Assembly (NCBI GenBank): GCA_016787785.1
Contig: JAEUTO010000011.1
Location: forward strand, 434,001-498,000
DNA length: 64,000 bases
From: Bacteroidia bacterium
Lineage (GTDB): Bacteria; Bacteroidota; Bacteroidia; B-17B0; Aurantibacillaceae
Reading direction: 5' to 3'
In this document: one piece after another, positions 17,258 through 26,818 of the stretch
Layout of the letters: each line of letters starts with the position of its first letter
How positions within the stretch are numbered: position 1 is the stretch's first letter
Position numbers and translations under genes: made by a program
Notes under the pieces: generated by a model
Seen by the model: only the letters and a program-made list of their open reading frames with translations
Database searches by the model: none
What the model was told of the DNA's origin: nothing

Positions 17258-18721
17258 ATGCAAACATTATTTTTATACAACACCCTCACGCGTAAAAAAG
17301 AAGAATTTAAGCCCATTAAGCCACCATTGGTTGGTTTATACGTTTGCGGCCCAACGGTTTACAGCGATGTGCATTTAGGCAATTGTCGCACCTTTATTTC
17401 TTTTGATATGATCTACCGTTACCTGGTGCACATTGGTTACAAAGTGCGCTATGTGCGTAATATAACTGATGCTGGCCATTTGGAAGGCGACCGCGATGAA
17501 GGGGATGATAAATTCGCGAAAAAAGCAAAGTTGGAACAGGTAGAGCCAATGGAAATTGTGCAAAAATACACCGTTGGTTTTCATGATGTAATGCAGGCAT
17601 TTAATAATTTACCACCAAGCATTGAGCCCACAGCCACCGGACACATCTGCGAGCAAATAGAAATGATTAAAGAAATTATTGCTAAAGGGTTTGCATATGT
17701 TGTTGATGGCACCGTTTATTTTGATGTAGAAAAATATAATAAAGATTTTTCTTACGGTCAGCTAACGAATAGAAAATTAGAAGAACTTTTAGAAGGCACA
17801 CGCGAATTAAGCGGGCAAGATGAAAAACGTGGTCGTTTGGATTTTGCACTATGGATAAATGCAAAGCCTGAAACATTGATGCGCTGGCCATCGCCGTGGG
17901 GCTGGGGCTTCCCGGGTTGGCATATTGAGTGCTCGGCTATGAGCAGCAAATATTTAGGAGATGTTTTTGATATACACGGTGGCGGTATGGACCTACAGGC
18001 AACGCATCACACAAACGAAATTGCGCAATCACAGGCCTGCAATCATAAAGCGCCGGTAAATTACTGGATGCATACAAACATGTTAACAGTAAACGGTGTG
18101 CGCATGTCTAAATCTGCAGGCAATGGTTTTTTACCGGGAGAATTATTTACCGGCAACCATCCTTTATTAGAAAAGGGCTACAGCCCAATGGCTGTGCGTT
18201 TTTTCATGATGCAAACACATTACCACAGCACGCTCGATTTTTCGAACGAAGCTTTACAAGCAAGCGAAAAAGGGTTTGAGCGTTTGATGGAAAGTCATAA
18301 TACCTTACAAACATTAAAAGCAGGAACCACTTCATCAGAAGATATAAAAGCATTGCAACAAAAATGTTACGATGCTATGAACGATGATTTTAATACACCA
18401 ATTTTAATTGCACATTTATTTGAGGCCGCACGCATCGTTAATTCTGCCAACGATAATAAATTAACCGTTACGCAAAAGGATATTGATGTTTTAAAAGATA
18501 TCTACCAGCATTTTGTGTTTGATGTAATGGGTTTAAAGAAAGAAGAAGAGAATTCAAAAACAACAGCAGTATTGGATAAAGTAATTCATATGGTGTTAGA
18601 TATTCGCAACAAAGCAAAAGTAGAAAAGAACTTCCCTTTAAGCGATGAGATCCGCAACAAACTAACAGATGCAGGTGTTCAGATAAAAGATACAAAAGAA
18701 GGTTCTTCATGGAAAATATAA
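17258..18721 (+). CDS. cysS: Cysteinyl-tRNA synthetase
   Basis: Charges tRNA-Cys in the cytoplasm; class I enzyme of 487 residues, normal length. Visible motifs are the zinc-site Cys in [15 protein letters not shown] (HIGH-type motif HLGN), [10 protein letters not shown] with further zinc ligands, [14 protein letters not shown] and the KMSKS-type loop RMSKSAGN. The C terminus carries the DALR-like helical domain. The following glutaminyl cyclase gene starts three bases after the stop. Confidence 0.98.
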   Translation: MQTLFLYNTLTRKKEEFKPIKPPLVGLYVCGPTVYSDVHLGNCRTFISFDMIYRYLVHIGYKVRYVRNITDAGHLEGDRDEGDDKFAKKAKLEQVEPMEIVQKYTVGFHDVMQAFNNLPPSIEPTATGHICEQIEMIKEIIAKGFAYVVDGTVYFDVEKYNKDFSYGQLTNRKLEELLEGTRELSGQDEKRGRLDFALWINAKPETLMRWPSPWGWGFPGWHIECSAMSSKYLGDVFDIHGGGMDLQATHHTNEIAQSQACNHKAPVNYWMHTNMLTVNGVRMSKSAGNGFLPGELFTGNHPLLEKGYSPMAVRFFMMQTHYHSTLDFSNEALQASEKGFERLMESHNTLQTLKAGTTSSEDIKALQQKCYDAMNDDFNTPILIAHLFEAARIVNSANDNKLTVTQKDIDVLKDIYQHFVFDVMGLKKEEENSKTTAVLDKVIHMVLDIRNKAKVEKNFPLSDEIRNKLTDAGVQIKDTKEGSSWKI

Positions 18722-18723
18722 AA

Positions 18724-19566
18724 ATGATGAACAAAAAAATAATTTCATGTTTTGCAATTGCTCTTTCAATTGTTTCTTTTAGTTCTTGCGAACCGGAAGT
18801 AAAAAAAGATCCAGAAATAAAAACGGTTGTAGAAGAAAAACCAGTGATTCCGGTTTTAGAACATACTATAGTCGCTACCTTACCACATGATACAACAGCT
18901 TTTACAGAAGGACTTTTAATTCACGATAATAAATTATTCGAAAGCACCGGCTCGCCCGATCACATGCCGCAGTTAAAGTCTGTTTTTGGAATAGTAGATT
19001 GGAAAACAGGGAAATTGGATGTTAAAGGAGAGTTGGATAAAAAAACGTTTCCTTTTGGCGAGGGCATTGTTATTTTAAAAAATAAATTATATCAGGTTAC
19101 TTACCAAAATCAAACCGGTTTTATTTACGATGCAAAAACATTTAAAAAAATTGGGCAGTTCAATTACAGCAATAAAGAAGGTTGGGGCTTAACAACCGAC
19201 GGCACCAATATTATTATGAGCGATGGCACGAATAACTTAACGTATTTCGATCCCAAAGAAATGAAAGTACTTAAAGTTTTAGCCGTAAGCGAAAATGGTT
19301 ATGCTACCGATGCGCTTAACGAATTAGAATACATTAACGGATTTATTTATGCTAATATTTGGATGACCGGCTACGTTGTAAAGATCGATCCTGCTAGCGG
19401 CAAAGTACTTGCTAAAATTAACTTCACGCCTATCAGCTATCAAATGCGCAACCTTCATCCTAATACCTTAGAAATGAATGGCATTGCCTTCGATTCAATT
19501 GCCGATAAGATCTACGTTACAGGAAAACTCTGGCCAACTATTTACCAGGTTAATTTTCCGCATTAA
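18724..19566 (+). CDS. Glutaminyl-peptide cyclotransferase (lipoprotein)
   Basis: Converts N-terminal Gln of peptides to pyroglutamate; plant-type five-bladed beta-propeller glutamine cyclotransferase family. About 280 residues. The signal peptide ends in the lipobox FSSC, so it is probably a lipoprotein facing the periplasm. Family hallmarks are FTEGLLIHDNKLFESTG, FPFGEGIVIL, NKEGWGLTTDG, LNELEYINGFIYANIW and the C-terminal LEMNGIAFD and VTGKLWPTIYQV. The start is the ATG at 18724 (18727 is equivalent); an upstream ATG inside cysS would bury the signal. Pyroglutamate formation is relevant because many exported proteins here have Gln right after the signal cleavage site (inference). Confidence 0.93.
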   Translation: MMNKKIISCFAIALSIVSFSSCEPEVKKDPEIKTVVEEKPVIPVLEHTIVATLPHDTTAFTEGLLIHDNKLFESTGSPDHMPQLKSVFGIVDWKTGKLDVKGELDKKTFPFGEGIVILKNKLYQVTYQNQTGFIYDAKTFKKIGQFNYSNKEGWGLTTDGTNIIMSDGTNNLTYFDPKEMKVLKVLAVSENGYATDALNELEYINGFIYANIWMTGYVVKIDPASGKVLAKINFTPISYQMRNLHPNTLEMNGIAFDSIADKIYVTGKLWPTIYQVNFPH

Positions 19567-19645
19567 TTTATTCACACAGTTCTAACAACGCTTCTTTAAG
19601 AGCTAAAATTTCGGTTTCTTTATAAGCCCGTTTAAAAACCCGTTT

Positions 19646-20188
19646 ATGAAGACTACGCTCACCGCTTTACTGATAAGCCTTGTAACACTTTGCGCAAATG
19701 CACAAATAGCATTTGTAAAAGGATATATTGTTAACGAAAAAGGTGATACTGTAAAAGGGGAAGTAAAAATAAATCCAAAAAAAGAGCAGAGTAACTACGA
19801 CAAAGTTTTTTTTAAAGACGAAAGTGGTACACAAAAAAACTACAAGCCAAATAAAGTAAAGGCCTATGGTTTCGAAAAGCAACATTATATTACTATGGAT
19901 TACGAAGGCGAACCAAAATTTTACAAAGCACTTGTTCGCGGCGAAATCTCTCTTTACAAAATGATGTTCGAGGTAACCAATATGAATGCTGTAAGCTTTG
20001 ATGGCGAATATTTTATTGTGCGCAAGGACGATAAAAAAATGACATCAGTAAAAGAAGGAAAATTTAAAAAACAGTTGCAGGATATGATGAGCGGCGCTTC
20101 TGGATTTGCAAATGATTACGAAGACGAGAAAAAATTAAATGAAGAAAAAGCTGTTGAGGTAATTAGCAGCTACAATAACCGGAAATAA
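19646..20188 (+). CDS. Hypothetical exported protein
   Basis: A 180-residue protein not recognised by name. A signal peptide of 19 residues ends CANAQ. The mature part opens with VKGYIVNEKGDTVKGEVKIN, a phrase common in Bacteroidota envelope proteins of unknown function. Mixed beta-like segments follow (FFKDESGTQKNYKPNKVKAY), then a Lys/Glu-rich tail with a likely helix. It stands alone between the cyclase gene and polA. Confidence 0.75.
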   Translation: MKTTLTALLISLVTLCANAQIAFVKGYIVNEKGDTVKGEVKINPKKEQSNYDKVFFKDESGTQKNYKPNKVKAYGFEKQHYITMDYEGEPKFYKALVRGEISLYKMMFEVTNMNAVSFDGEYFIVRKDDKKMTSVKEGKFKKQLQDMMSGASGFANDYEDEKKLNEEKAVEVISSYNNRK

Positions 20189-20223
20189 ATTGTTCTGATC
20201 TATTTCCTCAAAAAAACTAAAAC

Positions 20224-23052
20224 ATGATCACAAAAGATACTGAAAAGAAATTATTTTTATTGGATGCCTACGCGTTGATCTATCGCGCATTTTTTGCTTT
20301 CAGTAATAGTCCGCGTATTAATTCAAAAGGTTTTAATACATCCGCTATTTTTGGATTTACAAATACCTTACTTGAAATTTTAAATAAAGAAAAACCAACG
20401 CACATTGCAGTAGTGTTTGATATGGAAGGACCAACGCAACGCCATGTTGAATTCGAAACCTACAAAGCAAATCGTGAAGAAATGCCGGAAGATCTTCAAA
20501 AATCCATACCCCTCATTATGGACCTTCTTAATGGGTTTAATATTCAGACCATGGGCATTAGCGGATTTGAAGCAGATGATCTCATTGGTACGTTAGCTAT
20601 TAAGGCAGAAAAAGCAGGGTTTACCACCTATATGATGACGCCCGATAAAGATTACGGTCAGCTGGTTGACGCAAATACATTTATTTATAAACCCGCAAGT
20701 TTTGGAAACGGCCCTTCTATTTTAGGGCCAGAAGAGATCTGCAAGAAGTGGGAAATACAAAATGTTTTGCAACTAATTGATATTTTAGGTTTAATGGGTG
20801 ATAAGGTGGATAACATTCCCGGCATTCCGGGCGTGGGCGAAAAAACAGCCATACAACTTATAAAAGACTTTGGAAGCATTGAAAATCTTTTAGAAAATAC
20901 AGATAAACTAAAAGGCAAGCTTAAAGAGAAGGTGGAGAATAACCGCGACATGGCCATTCAATCAAAACGCCTGGCAACAATTATTTTAGATTGCCCTGTT
21001 GAGTTAGAAGAAGAAAAACTAACCGTTAAACCGGTTAATAAAGAAATATTATCGGAGTTATTTAAAGAACTTGAGTTTAGAGCAATTGCAAAAAAAGTAC
21101 TAGGAGAAGATATTGGCGGAACTGAAAAATTGCCGGTAGAGAAACCCAAGGCTGAGAAAAAGCAAGATCTTTTTAGTGGCGACGATCTTTTCTCAGCCCA
21201 AAACGAAACCGTTGAGACAGAAGAGCCCGTTGTTAATTTTAAAACCATTAACGATGTAGAGCACAACTACGAATTAGTTGACTCTATGGAAAAAATAAAT
21301 GCGCTTGTTGCTGTTTTAGAAAAAGAGCCCGAATTTTGCTTTGATAGCGAAACAACAGGGTTAGATACCATTAACGCAGAGTTGGTTGGTTTATCTTTTT
21401 CTGTAAAGTCACATCACGCCTGGTATGTTCCAATAGCAGAAAATAAAGAGGAGGCGCTTAAACAACTGCAACCTTTCCGTAAAATTTTTGAAAACACATC
21501 TAAAGTATTAATAGGGCAAAATATTAAATACGATTACCAGATTTTGTTGAACTATGATATTGAAATAAAAAACAAATTATTTGATACCATGGTAGCGCAC
21601 TTTTTAATTATGCCGGATATGCGTCATGGTATGGATATTTTAGCACAAACCTATTTAAATTATTCACCGGTAAGCATTACCGAGCTAATTGGCAAAAAAG
21701 GCAAAGAGCAAATCAGCATGCGCGATGTGGATATAAACCTTATTAAGGACTATGCGGCCGAAGATGCCGATGTAACCATACAATTACAAAAACATTTTGC
21801 ACCTCTTCTTAAAGAGAACGAAGTAGAAAAATTATTTAACGAGGTTGAGGTGCCGTTGATAAAAGTATTGGCTAACATCGAACGTGAGGGAATTAATTTA
21901 GACGTGTCCGTATTAAAAGAATTTTCCGCGCAACTACAAACAGATATTGCACAGGTTGAAAAAGAGATACAGGAATTGGCAGGAACCAAATTCAACGTAT
22001 CGTCACCAAAACAAGTTGGCGAGATCTTATTTGAATATTTAAAGATCGTAGATAAAGCCAAGAAAACAAAAACAGGGCAGTATGCTACCGGCGAAGAAGT
22101 TTTAAGTAAGCTGGAAGGAACACATCCCATTGTTTCAAAAATTCTGGATTACCGGGAGTTGGTAAAATTAAAATCAACCTATGTAGATACGTTGCCCGAA
22201 CTGGTAAATAAAAAAACAAACCGCATTCACACTTCCTTTAATCAGGTTGTGGCTGTTACTGGACGTTTGAGTAGCGATAACCCTAATTTGCAAAACATTC
22301 CTATTAGAACAGAGCGCGGCAGACAAATTCGTAAAGCATTTATTCCCCGCGATAAAGATTATATTTTATTGAGCGCCGATTATTCGCAAATAGAATTAAG
22401 AATTGTTGCCAGCATTAGTGGCGATAAAAATATGTGTGAGGCCTTTAAGCTAGGAAAAGACATTCACACCGCTACAGCAGCAAAAGTATTTAATGTTGCA
22501 GAAAGCGACGTTACAAAAGAAATGCGTTACAAAGCTAAGAGTGTAAACTTTGGTATTATTTACGGGCAAGGAGCTTTTGGACTGGCAGAAAATTTGGGTA
22601 TTAGCAGAGGCGAAGCAAAAGAAATCATTGATAATTATAAAAAAGAATTTTCCGCAATAGACAAATACATGAGCGACTCCATCAATTTTGCGCGTGAGAA
22701 TGGCTATGTAAAAACATTATTGGGCCGCAAGCGTTGGTTGCGAGATATCACATCTAATAACGCAACGGTTCGCAGTTTTGCAGAACGAAATGCAATTAAT
22801 GCACCGATCCAGGGCAGCGCTGCCGATATGATAAAAGTGGCCATGATAAATATTTATAACGACCTGGAAAAACAAAATTTTAAAACTAAGATGTTGTTGC
22901 AGGTGCATGATGAATTAGTGTTTGATGTTTACAAACCCGAACTCGAAACCATAAAACCAATTATCGAAAAACATATGCGTGAAGCTTTGCCACTAAACGT
23001 TCCTGTTGAGGTTGGAATGGGTGTTGGCGAGAATTGGTTGCTGGCGCACTAG
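20224..23052 (+). CDS. polA: DNA polymerase I
   Basis: Repair and Okazaki-fragment polymerase, 942 residues, three domains. The 5'-3' exonuclease (about 1-290) shows FLLDAYALIYRAFFAF, GFEADDLIGTLA and DKVDNIPGIPGVGEKTA. The 3'-5' proofreading domain (about 345-530) keeps its acidic residues in FDSETTGLD, the IGQNIKYDYQIL block and YAAEDAD, so it should be active. The polymerase domain has LSADYSQIELR, KAKSVNFGIIYGQGAFGLA and LLQVHDELVFDV. An acidic linker with two near-repeats of SGDDLFSAQ type joins the first two domains. It converges with the T9SS gene, with one base between stops. Confidence 0.97.
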   Translation: MITKDTEKKLFLLDAYALIYRAFFAFSNSPRINSKGFNTSAIFGFTNTLLEILNKEKPTHIAVVFDMEGPTQRHVEFETYKANREEMPEDLQKSIPLIMDLLNGFNIQTMGISGFEADDLIGTLAIKAEKAGFTTYMMTPDKDYGQLVDANTFIYKPASFGNGPSILGPEEICKKWEIQNVLQLIDILGLMGDKVDNIPGIPGVGEKTAIQLIKDFGSIENLLENTDKLKGKLKEKVENNRDMAIQSKRLATIILDCPVELEEEKLTVKPVNKEILSELFKELEFRAIAKKVLGEDIGGTEKLPVEKPKAEKKQDLFSGDDLFSAQNETVETEEPVVNFKTINDVEHNYELVDSMEKINALVAVLEKEPEFCFDSETTGLDTINAELVGLSFSVKSHHAWYVPIAENKEEALKQLQPFRKIFENTSKVLIGQNIKYDYQILLNYDIEIKNKLFDTMVAHFLIMPDMRHGMDILAQTYLNYSPVSITELIGKKGKEQISMRDVDINLIKDYAAEDADVTIQLQKHFAPLLKENEVEKLFNEVEVPLIKVLANIEREGINLDVSVLKEFSAQLQTDIAQVEKEIQELAGTKFNVSSPKQVGEILFEYLKIVDKAKKTKTGQYATGEEVLSKLEGTHPIVSKILDYRELVKLKSTYVDTLPELVNKKTNRIHTSFNQVVAVTGRLSSDNPNLQNIPIRTERGRQIRKAFIPRDKDYILLSADYSQIELRIVASISGDKNMCEAFKLGKDIHTATAAKVFNVAESDVTKEMRYKAKSVNFGIIYGQGAFGLAENLGISRGEAKEIIDNYKKEFSAIDKYMSDSINFARENGYVKTLLGRKRWLRDITSNNATVRSFAERNAINAPIQGSAADMIKVAMINIYNDLEKQNFKTKMLLQVHDELVFDVYKPELETIKPIIEKHMREALPLNVPVEVGMGVGENWLLAH

Positions 23053-23053
23053 A

Positions 23054-24349
23054 TTACTTTTCAATAATAAACTTTTCTGCGATAGAAGGAGCGTTTGTTT
23101 TGTTATTTTTTAGTTCGGTTATTTTAAGAATATAAACAGCAGGAGGGAGGCCATAAACGTTAAGTGTAAGCACATTTTGTCCTTCAACAAGGTTCTTATT
23201 TTTTAAGATGGTTAATTGTTTTCCCCTCACGTCAAAAACTTCCGCATTTATTGATGTTGCGGTTGTAGATTTTAGTGTTGCAGTTAACACACCGTTCGAT
23301 ACAACTTTAGAGATCATAGAGAGGTTTTGTCCAGACAACGAAGAAGGCTCACTGGAAATTATCTTTGAAAAAGTATACTTACCATCTCTGTCAAACATTT
23401 TAAGCCTGTAATAAGATGTTTGCTCGTTGTTTTCAGAATCATAGAAACTGTAATCGGTTTTTGCATAAATAAGATTAGCCTTTGATGGCACCGAACCTAT
23501 GGTTTTAAAGAACACGGCATCGGTAGATCGTTCAATATCGTACCTGCTAAAATTTATTTCAGAAGTACTTGTCCAGTCTAATTTTATTTTGTTGCTTTCT
23601 TTGTTTAAAGTAAAATCAATTAGTTTTAACGGCAAAGGAACGGCTGATGTTATTCTAATATCATCTATAGCGGCAGAAGGATCTGTTCCCGAGCCGTTAC
23701 CATTATTTCTCCAATGAAAAGCAATTCTAACATTTGGATTATTATCAAAAGCGGCCGGCAATAACAACGAGTAAACGGTCCATTGACCCTGACTATAACC
23801 ATTACAGGCGCCACAGCAAACACTTGTTAAACAGTATTGAAATCCTACCGGCCAGGTAACTCCACCATCCGTACTGAGTCTTAACTGCACCCTGTCGTCA
23901 CTGCAAGCCGCACTGCCAAAAGCAATAAAATCAAACGCAAGGGTGTTTGAAGTATAACCAGTAGTATTAATTAGCGGAGACACCGCTAATTTGAAAGTGG
24001 CATTTACCGCTCCTGTTTCATTGAAAGTAGCGCCATTATCCCCACCACTACCAGGATCTGCACCTACATGTAAACAAGCGTCGCCAATACAAGTACTTCC
24101 GCAACCCGGAGGGGTAACGCCTTCTTCGGCACAACTTACAAACCAATTATTTGGCGAAGCACCATTTACTCCACCTACATTATTTAAAATGGTCCAACCG
24201 TTCCAGGTAGAAGCTAAACAATTTGCGGTACAGCCATTATTAAAATTCTCTGAATAAAAAATTTGTGCGTTTAGTGTGCTAAACACAAAACCAAAAAAGC
24301 AAAAGGCAATTATTTGTGTGAACCTGAAAATGAGAAGGGGTATTTTAAT
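23054..24349 (-). CDS. T9SS type A sorting-domain surface protein
   Basis: Secreted or cell-surface protein of about 431 residues. A hydrophobic signal ends in STLNAQ. A Cys-rich jelly-roll-like domain (about 35-235) carries CAEEGVTPPGCGSTC and CLTSVCCGACNGYSQGQW and resembles MAM/laminin-G-like folds. A beta-sandwich linker and a typical C-terminal sorting domain (about 350-431: VFDVRGKQLT, GLPPAVYILKI, FIIEK) follow. There is no ATG, GTG or usable TTG ahead of the signal peptide. The TTG at 24358 lies inside a consensus -7 box, so I place the start at ATT 24349, which gives M-K-I-P; this is an inference. The catalytic role, if any, is unknown. Confidence 0.8.
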   Translation of the reverse strand: MKIPLLIFRFTQIIAFCFFGFVFSTLNAQIFYSENFNNGCTANCLASTWNGWTILNNVGGVNGASPNNWFVSCAEEGVTPPGCGSTCIGDACLHVGADPGSGGDNGATFNETGAVNATFKLAVSPLINTTGYTSNTLAFDFIAFGSAACSDDRVQLRLSTDGGVTWPVGFQYCLTSVCCGACNGYSQGQWTVYSLLLPAAFDNNPNVRIAFHWRNNGNGSGTDPSAAIDDIRITSAVPLPLKLIDFTLNKESNKIKLDWTSTSEINFSRYDIERSTDAVFFKTIGSVPSKANLIYAKTDYSFYDSENNEQTSYYRLKMFDRDGKYTFSKIISSEPSSLSGQNLSMISKVVSNGVLTATLKSTTATSINAEVFDVRGKQLTILKNKNLVEGQNVLTLNVYGLPPAVYILKITELKNNKTNAPSIAEKFIIEK

Positions 24350-24355
24350 TACTAA

Positions 24356-24385
24356 CAAATATACCTTTTTTATCTAAAAACTCAA
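24356..24385 (-). promoter_or_regulatory. Consensus Bacteroidota promoter of the T9SS gene
   Basis: TTG, a 19-base spacer and TATATTTG match the primary sigma consensus TTG-N19-TAnnTTTG exactly, reading leftward. The -7 box ends seven bases before the proposed ATT start. Confidence 0.75.
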
Positions 24386-24416
24386 GGCAAAACAAGCAAT
24401 GTTAAAAGCAGGAGTG

Positions 24417-25844
24417 TTAATTAACATTTGTCAGTAAAACCAGGGCTGATAGCGGAAAGAAGCTAAGTATAAATAGCTGTTTGTATTGGTGTTTTAACCA
24501 AAAGAAAATAAGTGGGGGCAAGGCTGTAATTAATAGCCAATAATTAAAATGAAGTTGGCCAGAAACATCGTACATAAATAAAAACACGCTTAACAAAAAA
24601 CATAATGTGAGAAGAGTTTTAACGACAAACTTCGCGTCTTTTTTTTCGATCATAATTGAGCTAACGAAAACACCACTTAGCATTAAAAGTAGTATGTGTT
24701 TTGAAATGCCAACCATGGGGGCTCCAAAAGTTGAAAAGCCAAGCAAATTAATTGCAACAAATGCCATTGCAATTAACAGGTTTTTTAGTACAGGTATTTT
24801 TATTAAACGCAACGGCTTTTCGTATAACAAAAAAAGAATACCCCATAACAAGGCTGTTGTAAAAAAAGTTCGTGCCGATAGTAACGCGCTTATTAAAAGT
24901 ATTAATAGCAGCAACGTGTTTTCTATATAAAAAACGTTCTCAAAATAGTTTGTGTTAAGATCTTTTGTATTTACCAAACCAATGTAAAGCATAAAGCAAA
25001 GGCACAAAGCAACCAATAATGGAAACCAGAATAATGTAGTTGGATCTAACGTCCAGTTAAGAGGATAATCTTTTAACGCCATTTTTGCCCCATGAATTAA
25101 AAAAGTAAGCGCTATTAAAAAAGAAGCCCACGGCGCTTGTTTAAGTATAAATAAAATTTTGCCGATCGATCTTTTTGCCACTATCAAAAACAAGAATAAG
25201 ACATCTATTGTTAAGAGAAATAATAAGGTGGATTGATCATTGGCCTGATAGTGTAAATTAAATTTTTTAACGATCATCCCAAGAATAAAAGGAATAGCCC
25301 CCGACAAAAACACGACGGTATAAATACTGAACGAAGCAACTAAACCTTTAACAATGCTTTTTTGTTTTGTATAAACATAATTAAAACAGGCAATTACCAA
25401 TAACACAATTTCAATGCGTATACCAATGGTAGCGCCTCTTGTTAAACTAGAACCCCCAATACTTATATAGGCCCATAAAACATCTTTAAATGAATTTATT
25501 GAGAGATAATTCATTTTTGCACTATGCCCCCCGGAAACAATAAGGTCAATAACAGGAGCAGTTAAAGCAATTGTAAAGCAGGTAATAACAAGCTTGGCTA
25601 CTTTAATGGTGTCTTCACCCGAATATAGAAGTAATTGTAATAAAAAGGCGGTAACAATAAACACAAACCACAAACCAATATGCATCACATCAAAAAAAGT
25701 AAATAAGCGGTTGCTCGAAAAAAACTCAAGCGCCAGGCGTAATACCAGGATAGCAAAAAACAGAAAAATATAACGTTTAAAAGGCGCGTTATTGTTTTCT
25801 ATTTTGTTTACAGTTTCAACAAATATGTTTTGAATTTTTTTCAA
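24417..25844 (-). CDS. Polytopic membrane protein with UbiA-like C-terminal half
   Basis: About 475 residues with roughly 12-14 membrane helices and no recognised name. The C-terminal half lines up by eye with the UbiA protein encoded upstream. YEKPLRLIKIPVLKN sits where UbiA has YSCRPFRLKRIPFLSK, preceded in both by helices and a short polar loop. The first Asp-rich motif is reduced to VNTKDLNTN and the second is absent, so prenyltransferase chemistry is unlikely. The TTG at 25844 is chosen because it lies just after the upstream stop; the longest open frame would need 90 bases of overlap with an implausible Cys-rich start. It is the last gene of a four-gene run. It could be an accessory subunit or transporter; the function is unknown. 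Confidence 0.7.
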   Translation of the reverse strand: MKKIQNIFVETVNKIENNNAPFKRYIFLFFAILVLRLALEFFSSNRLFTFFDVMHIGLWFVFIVTAFLLQLLLYSGEDTIKVAKLVITCFTIALTAPVIDLIVSGGHSAKMNYLSINSFKDVLWAYISIGGSSLTRGATIGIRIEIVLLVIACFNYVYTKQKSIVKGLVASFSIYTVVFLSGAIPFILGMIVKKFNLHYQANDQSTLLFLLTIDVLFLFLIVAKRSIGKILFILKQAPWASFLIALTFLIHGAKMALKDYPLNWTLDPTTLFWFPLLVALCLCFMLYIGLVNTKDLNTNYFENVFYIENTLLLLILLISALLSARTFFTTALLWGILFLLYEKPLRLIKIPVLKNLLIAMAFVAINLLGFSTFGAPMVGISKHILLLMLSGVFVSSIMIEKKDAKFVVKTLLTLCFLLSVFLFMYDVSGQLHFNYWLLITALPPLIFFWLKHQYKQLFILSFFPLSALVLLTNVN

Positions 25845-25852
25845 TTTTTTGT

Positions 25853-26818
25853 TTATGGTTTGAAGATATACATATTTCCCGAACCTTTTTGAAGGCGCTT
25901 GTTTGCATCGAGCACAAAAACTGCACCCATCCAAAAGGAGCTTGTTTTTGAGAACAGCTCCTGATCTTGTTTCCTTGGAGAAATGATAAGCTCAGTTTTG
26001 TTAGTAAGCGTTATTATAAAGCCAAGTGGATATGTTTTGCCGCTTAAATTACTTTTCCAAACCGCAGAAGGAATGCCACTGATCTGTATATTCTGATCAT
26101 TTATAACTTTGTTTAATGAATCAAGAATTGTGTAGCCTTGTATTTGCGAACTTCCATCGGATAGCACATTAAACAAACATGAAAAAGAAAGACCGCTTTC
26201 TAGTTTTAAATTTGCCCATACAAGGTGGTGACTGTTTTTATTACTGATCAGCTTTTCTTTTTTATCTATTGTGTTTATAAAAAGTGCCGTTGTGCCTTTG
26301 CTGTTTTTTAAACCGCTTACCTTCGTTTTAGCGGTTATTGGAGCTACACAACTAAAAGAAGATGCATCACTGCTTTTGTAAACTGGAAATGGATATTGCG
26401 GATGATACTTTGTTTTGTGAGCGAAAGTAGTTGTATTCCAGATCATTTTCTTCCTGTTCAATTGCCAAAGCCAACCAGCCGAACTATCTGATTGCTGTGT
26501 AGAAAACACTATTGGAAATTTGTTGTCGCTTGTTAAATTTGTGTTTTGAGAACTTTTTTTCCAAAAGCAATAGGAACTATCTTTTTGCGACCAAACACTT
26601 GTAAAGCAACTTATGGTACTACCTGTTTTTAAAGTATCATAAACAACAAGCGCGCACATATGAAGATCTTTGCCCTGTGTATCTTTTGTAATGCTATTAA
26701 ATAGCCAGAGTTTTTCGGCAGCGCCATTAATAAATAACGGCATTTCTTTTTCAAGTCCCTGCCGGCGACTACAGGATAACACTAAAAGAAGCACAGCTCC
26801 TATATAGATCGACCTCAT
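25853..26818 (-). CDS. CrtC/AttH-type lipocalin-like lipoprotein (hydratase-like)
   Basis: A 321-residue lipoprotein: the signal ends in the lipobox VLSC at Cys16. The rest follows the order of the CrtC/AttH two-domain lipocalin family, which includes carotenoid 1,2-hydratase. EKLWLFNSITKDTQGK corresponds to the family's EWWYFNGHL start. SHHLVWANLKLESGLS and LSDG correspond to the W-W-lqL-dG block. VWKSNLSGKTYPLGF, KQDQEL and SFWMGAVFV correspond to the W-sP-sG-YP, DQEL and yWEGAV blocks. The family's DHEWG segment, thought to hold the catalytic Asp of CrtC, is not conserved. The ATG overlaps the stop of the QW-repeat gene (ATGA), so the two are co-translated. A substrate cannot be named. Confidence 0.72.
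   Translation of the reverse strand: MRSIYIGAVLLLVLSCSRRQGLEKEMPLFINGAAEKLWLFNSITKDTQGKDLHMCALVVYDTLKTGSTISCFTSVWSQKDSSYCFWKKSSQNTNLTSDNKFPIVFSTQQSDSSAGWLWQLNRKKMIWNTTTFAHKTKYHPQYPFPVYKSSDASSFSCVAPITAKTKVSGLKNSKGTTALFINTIDKKEKLISNKNSHHLVWANLKLESGLSFSCLFNVLSDGSSQIQGYTILDSLNKVINDQNIQISGIPSAVWKSNLSGKTYPLGFIITLTNKTELIISPRKQDQELFSKTSSFWMGAVFVLDANKRLQKGSGNMYIFKP

Noticed and set aside
20224-23052. DNA polymerase I with a dead proofreading domain
   Set aside because: The acidic residues in FDSETTGLD and YAAEDAD and the IGQNIKYD block are intact, so proofreading should work.
25845-25934. Upstream start for the polytopic membrane protein
   Set aside because: The extension reads Cys-rich sequence that overlaps the CrtC-like gene in another frame and lacks any helix.
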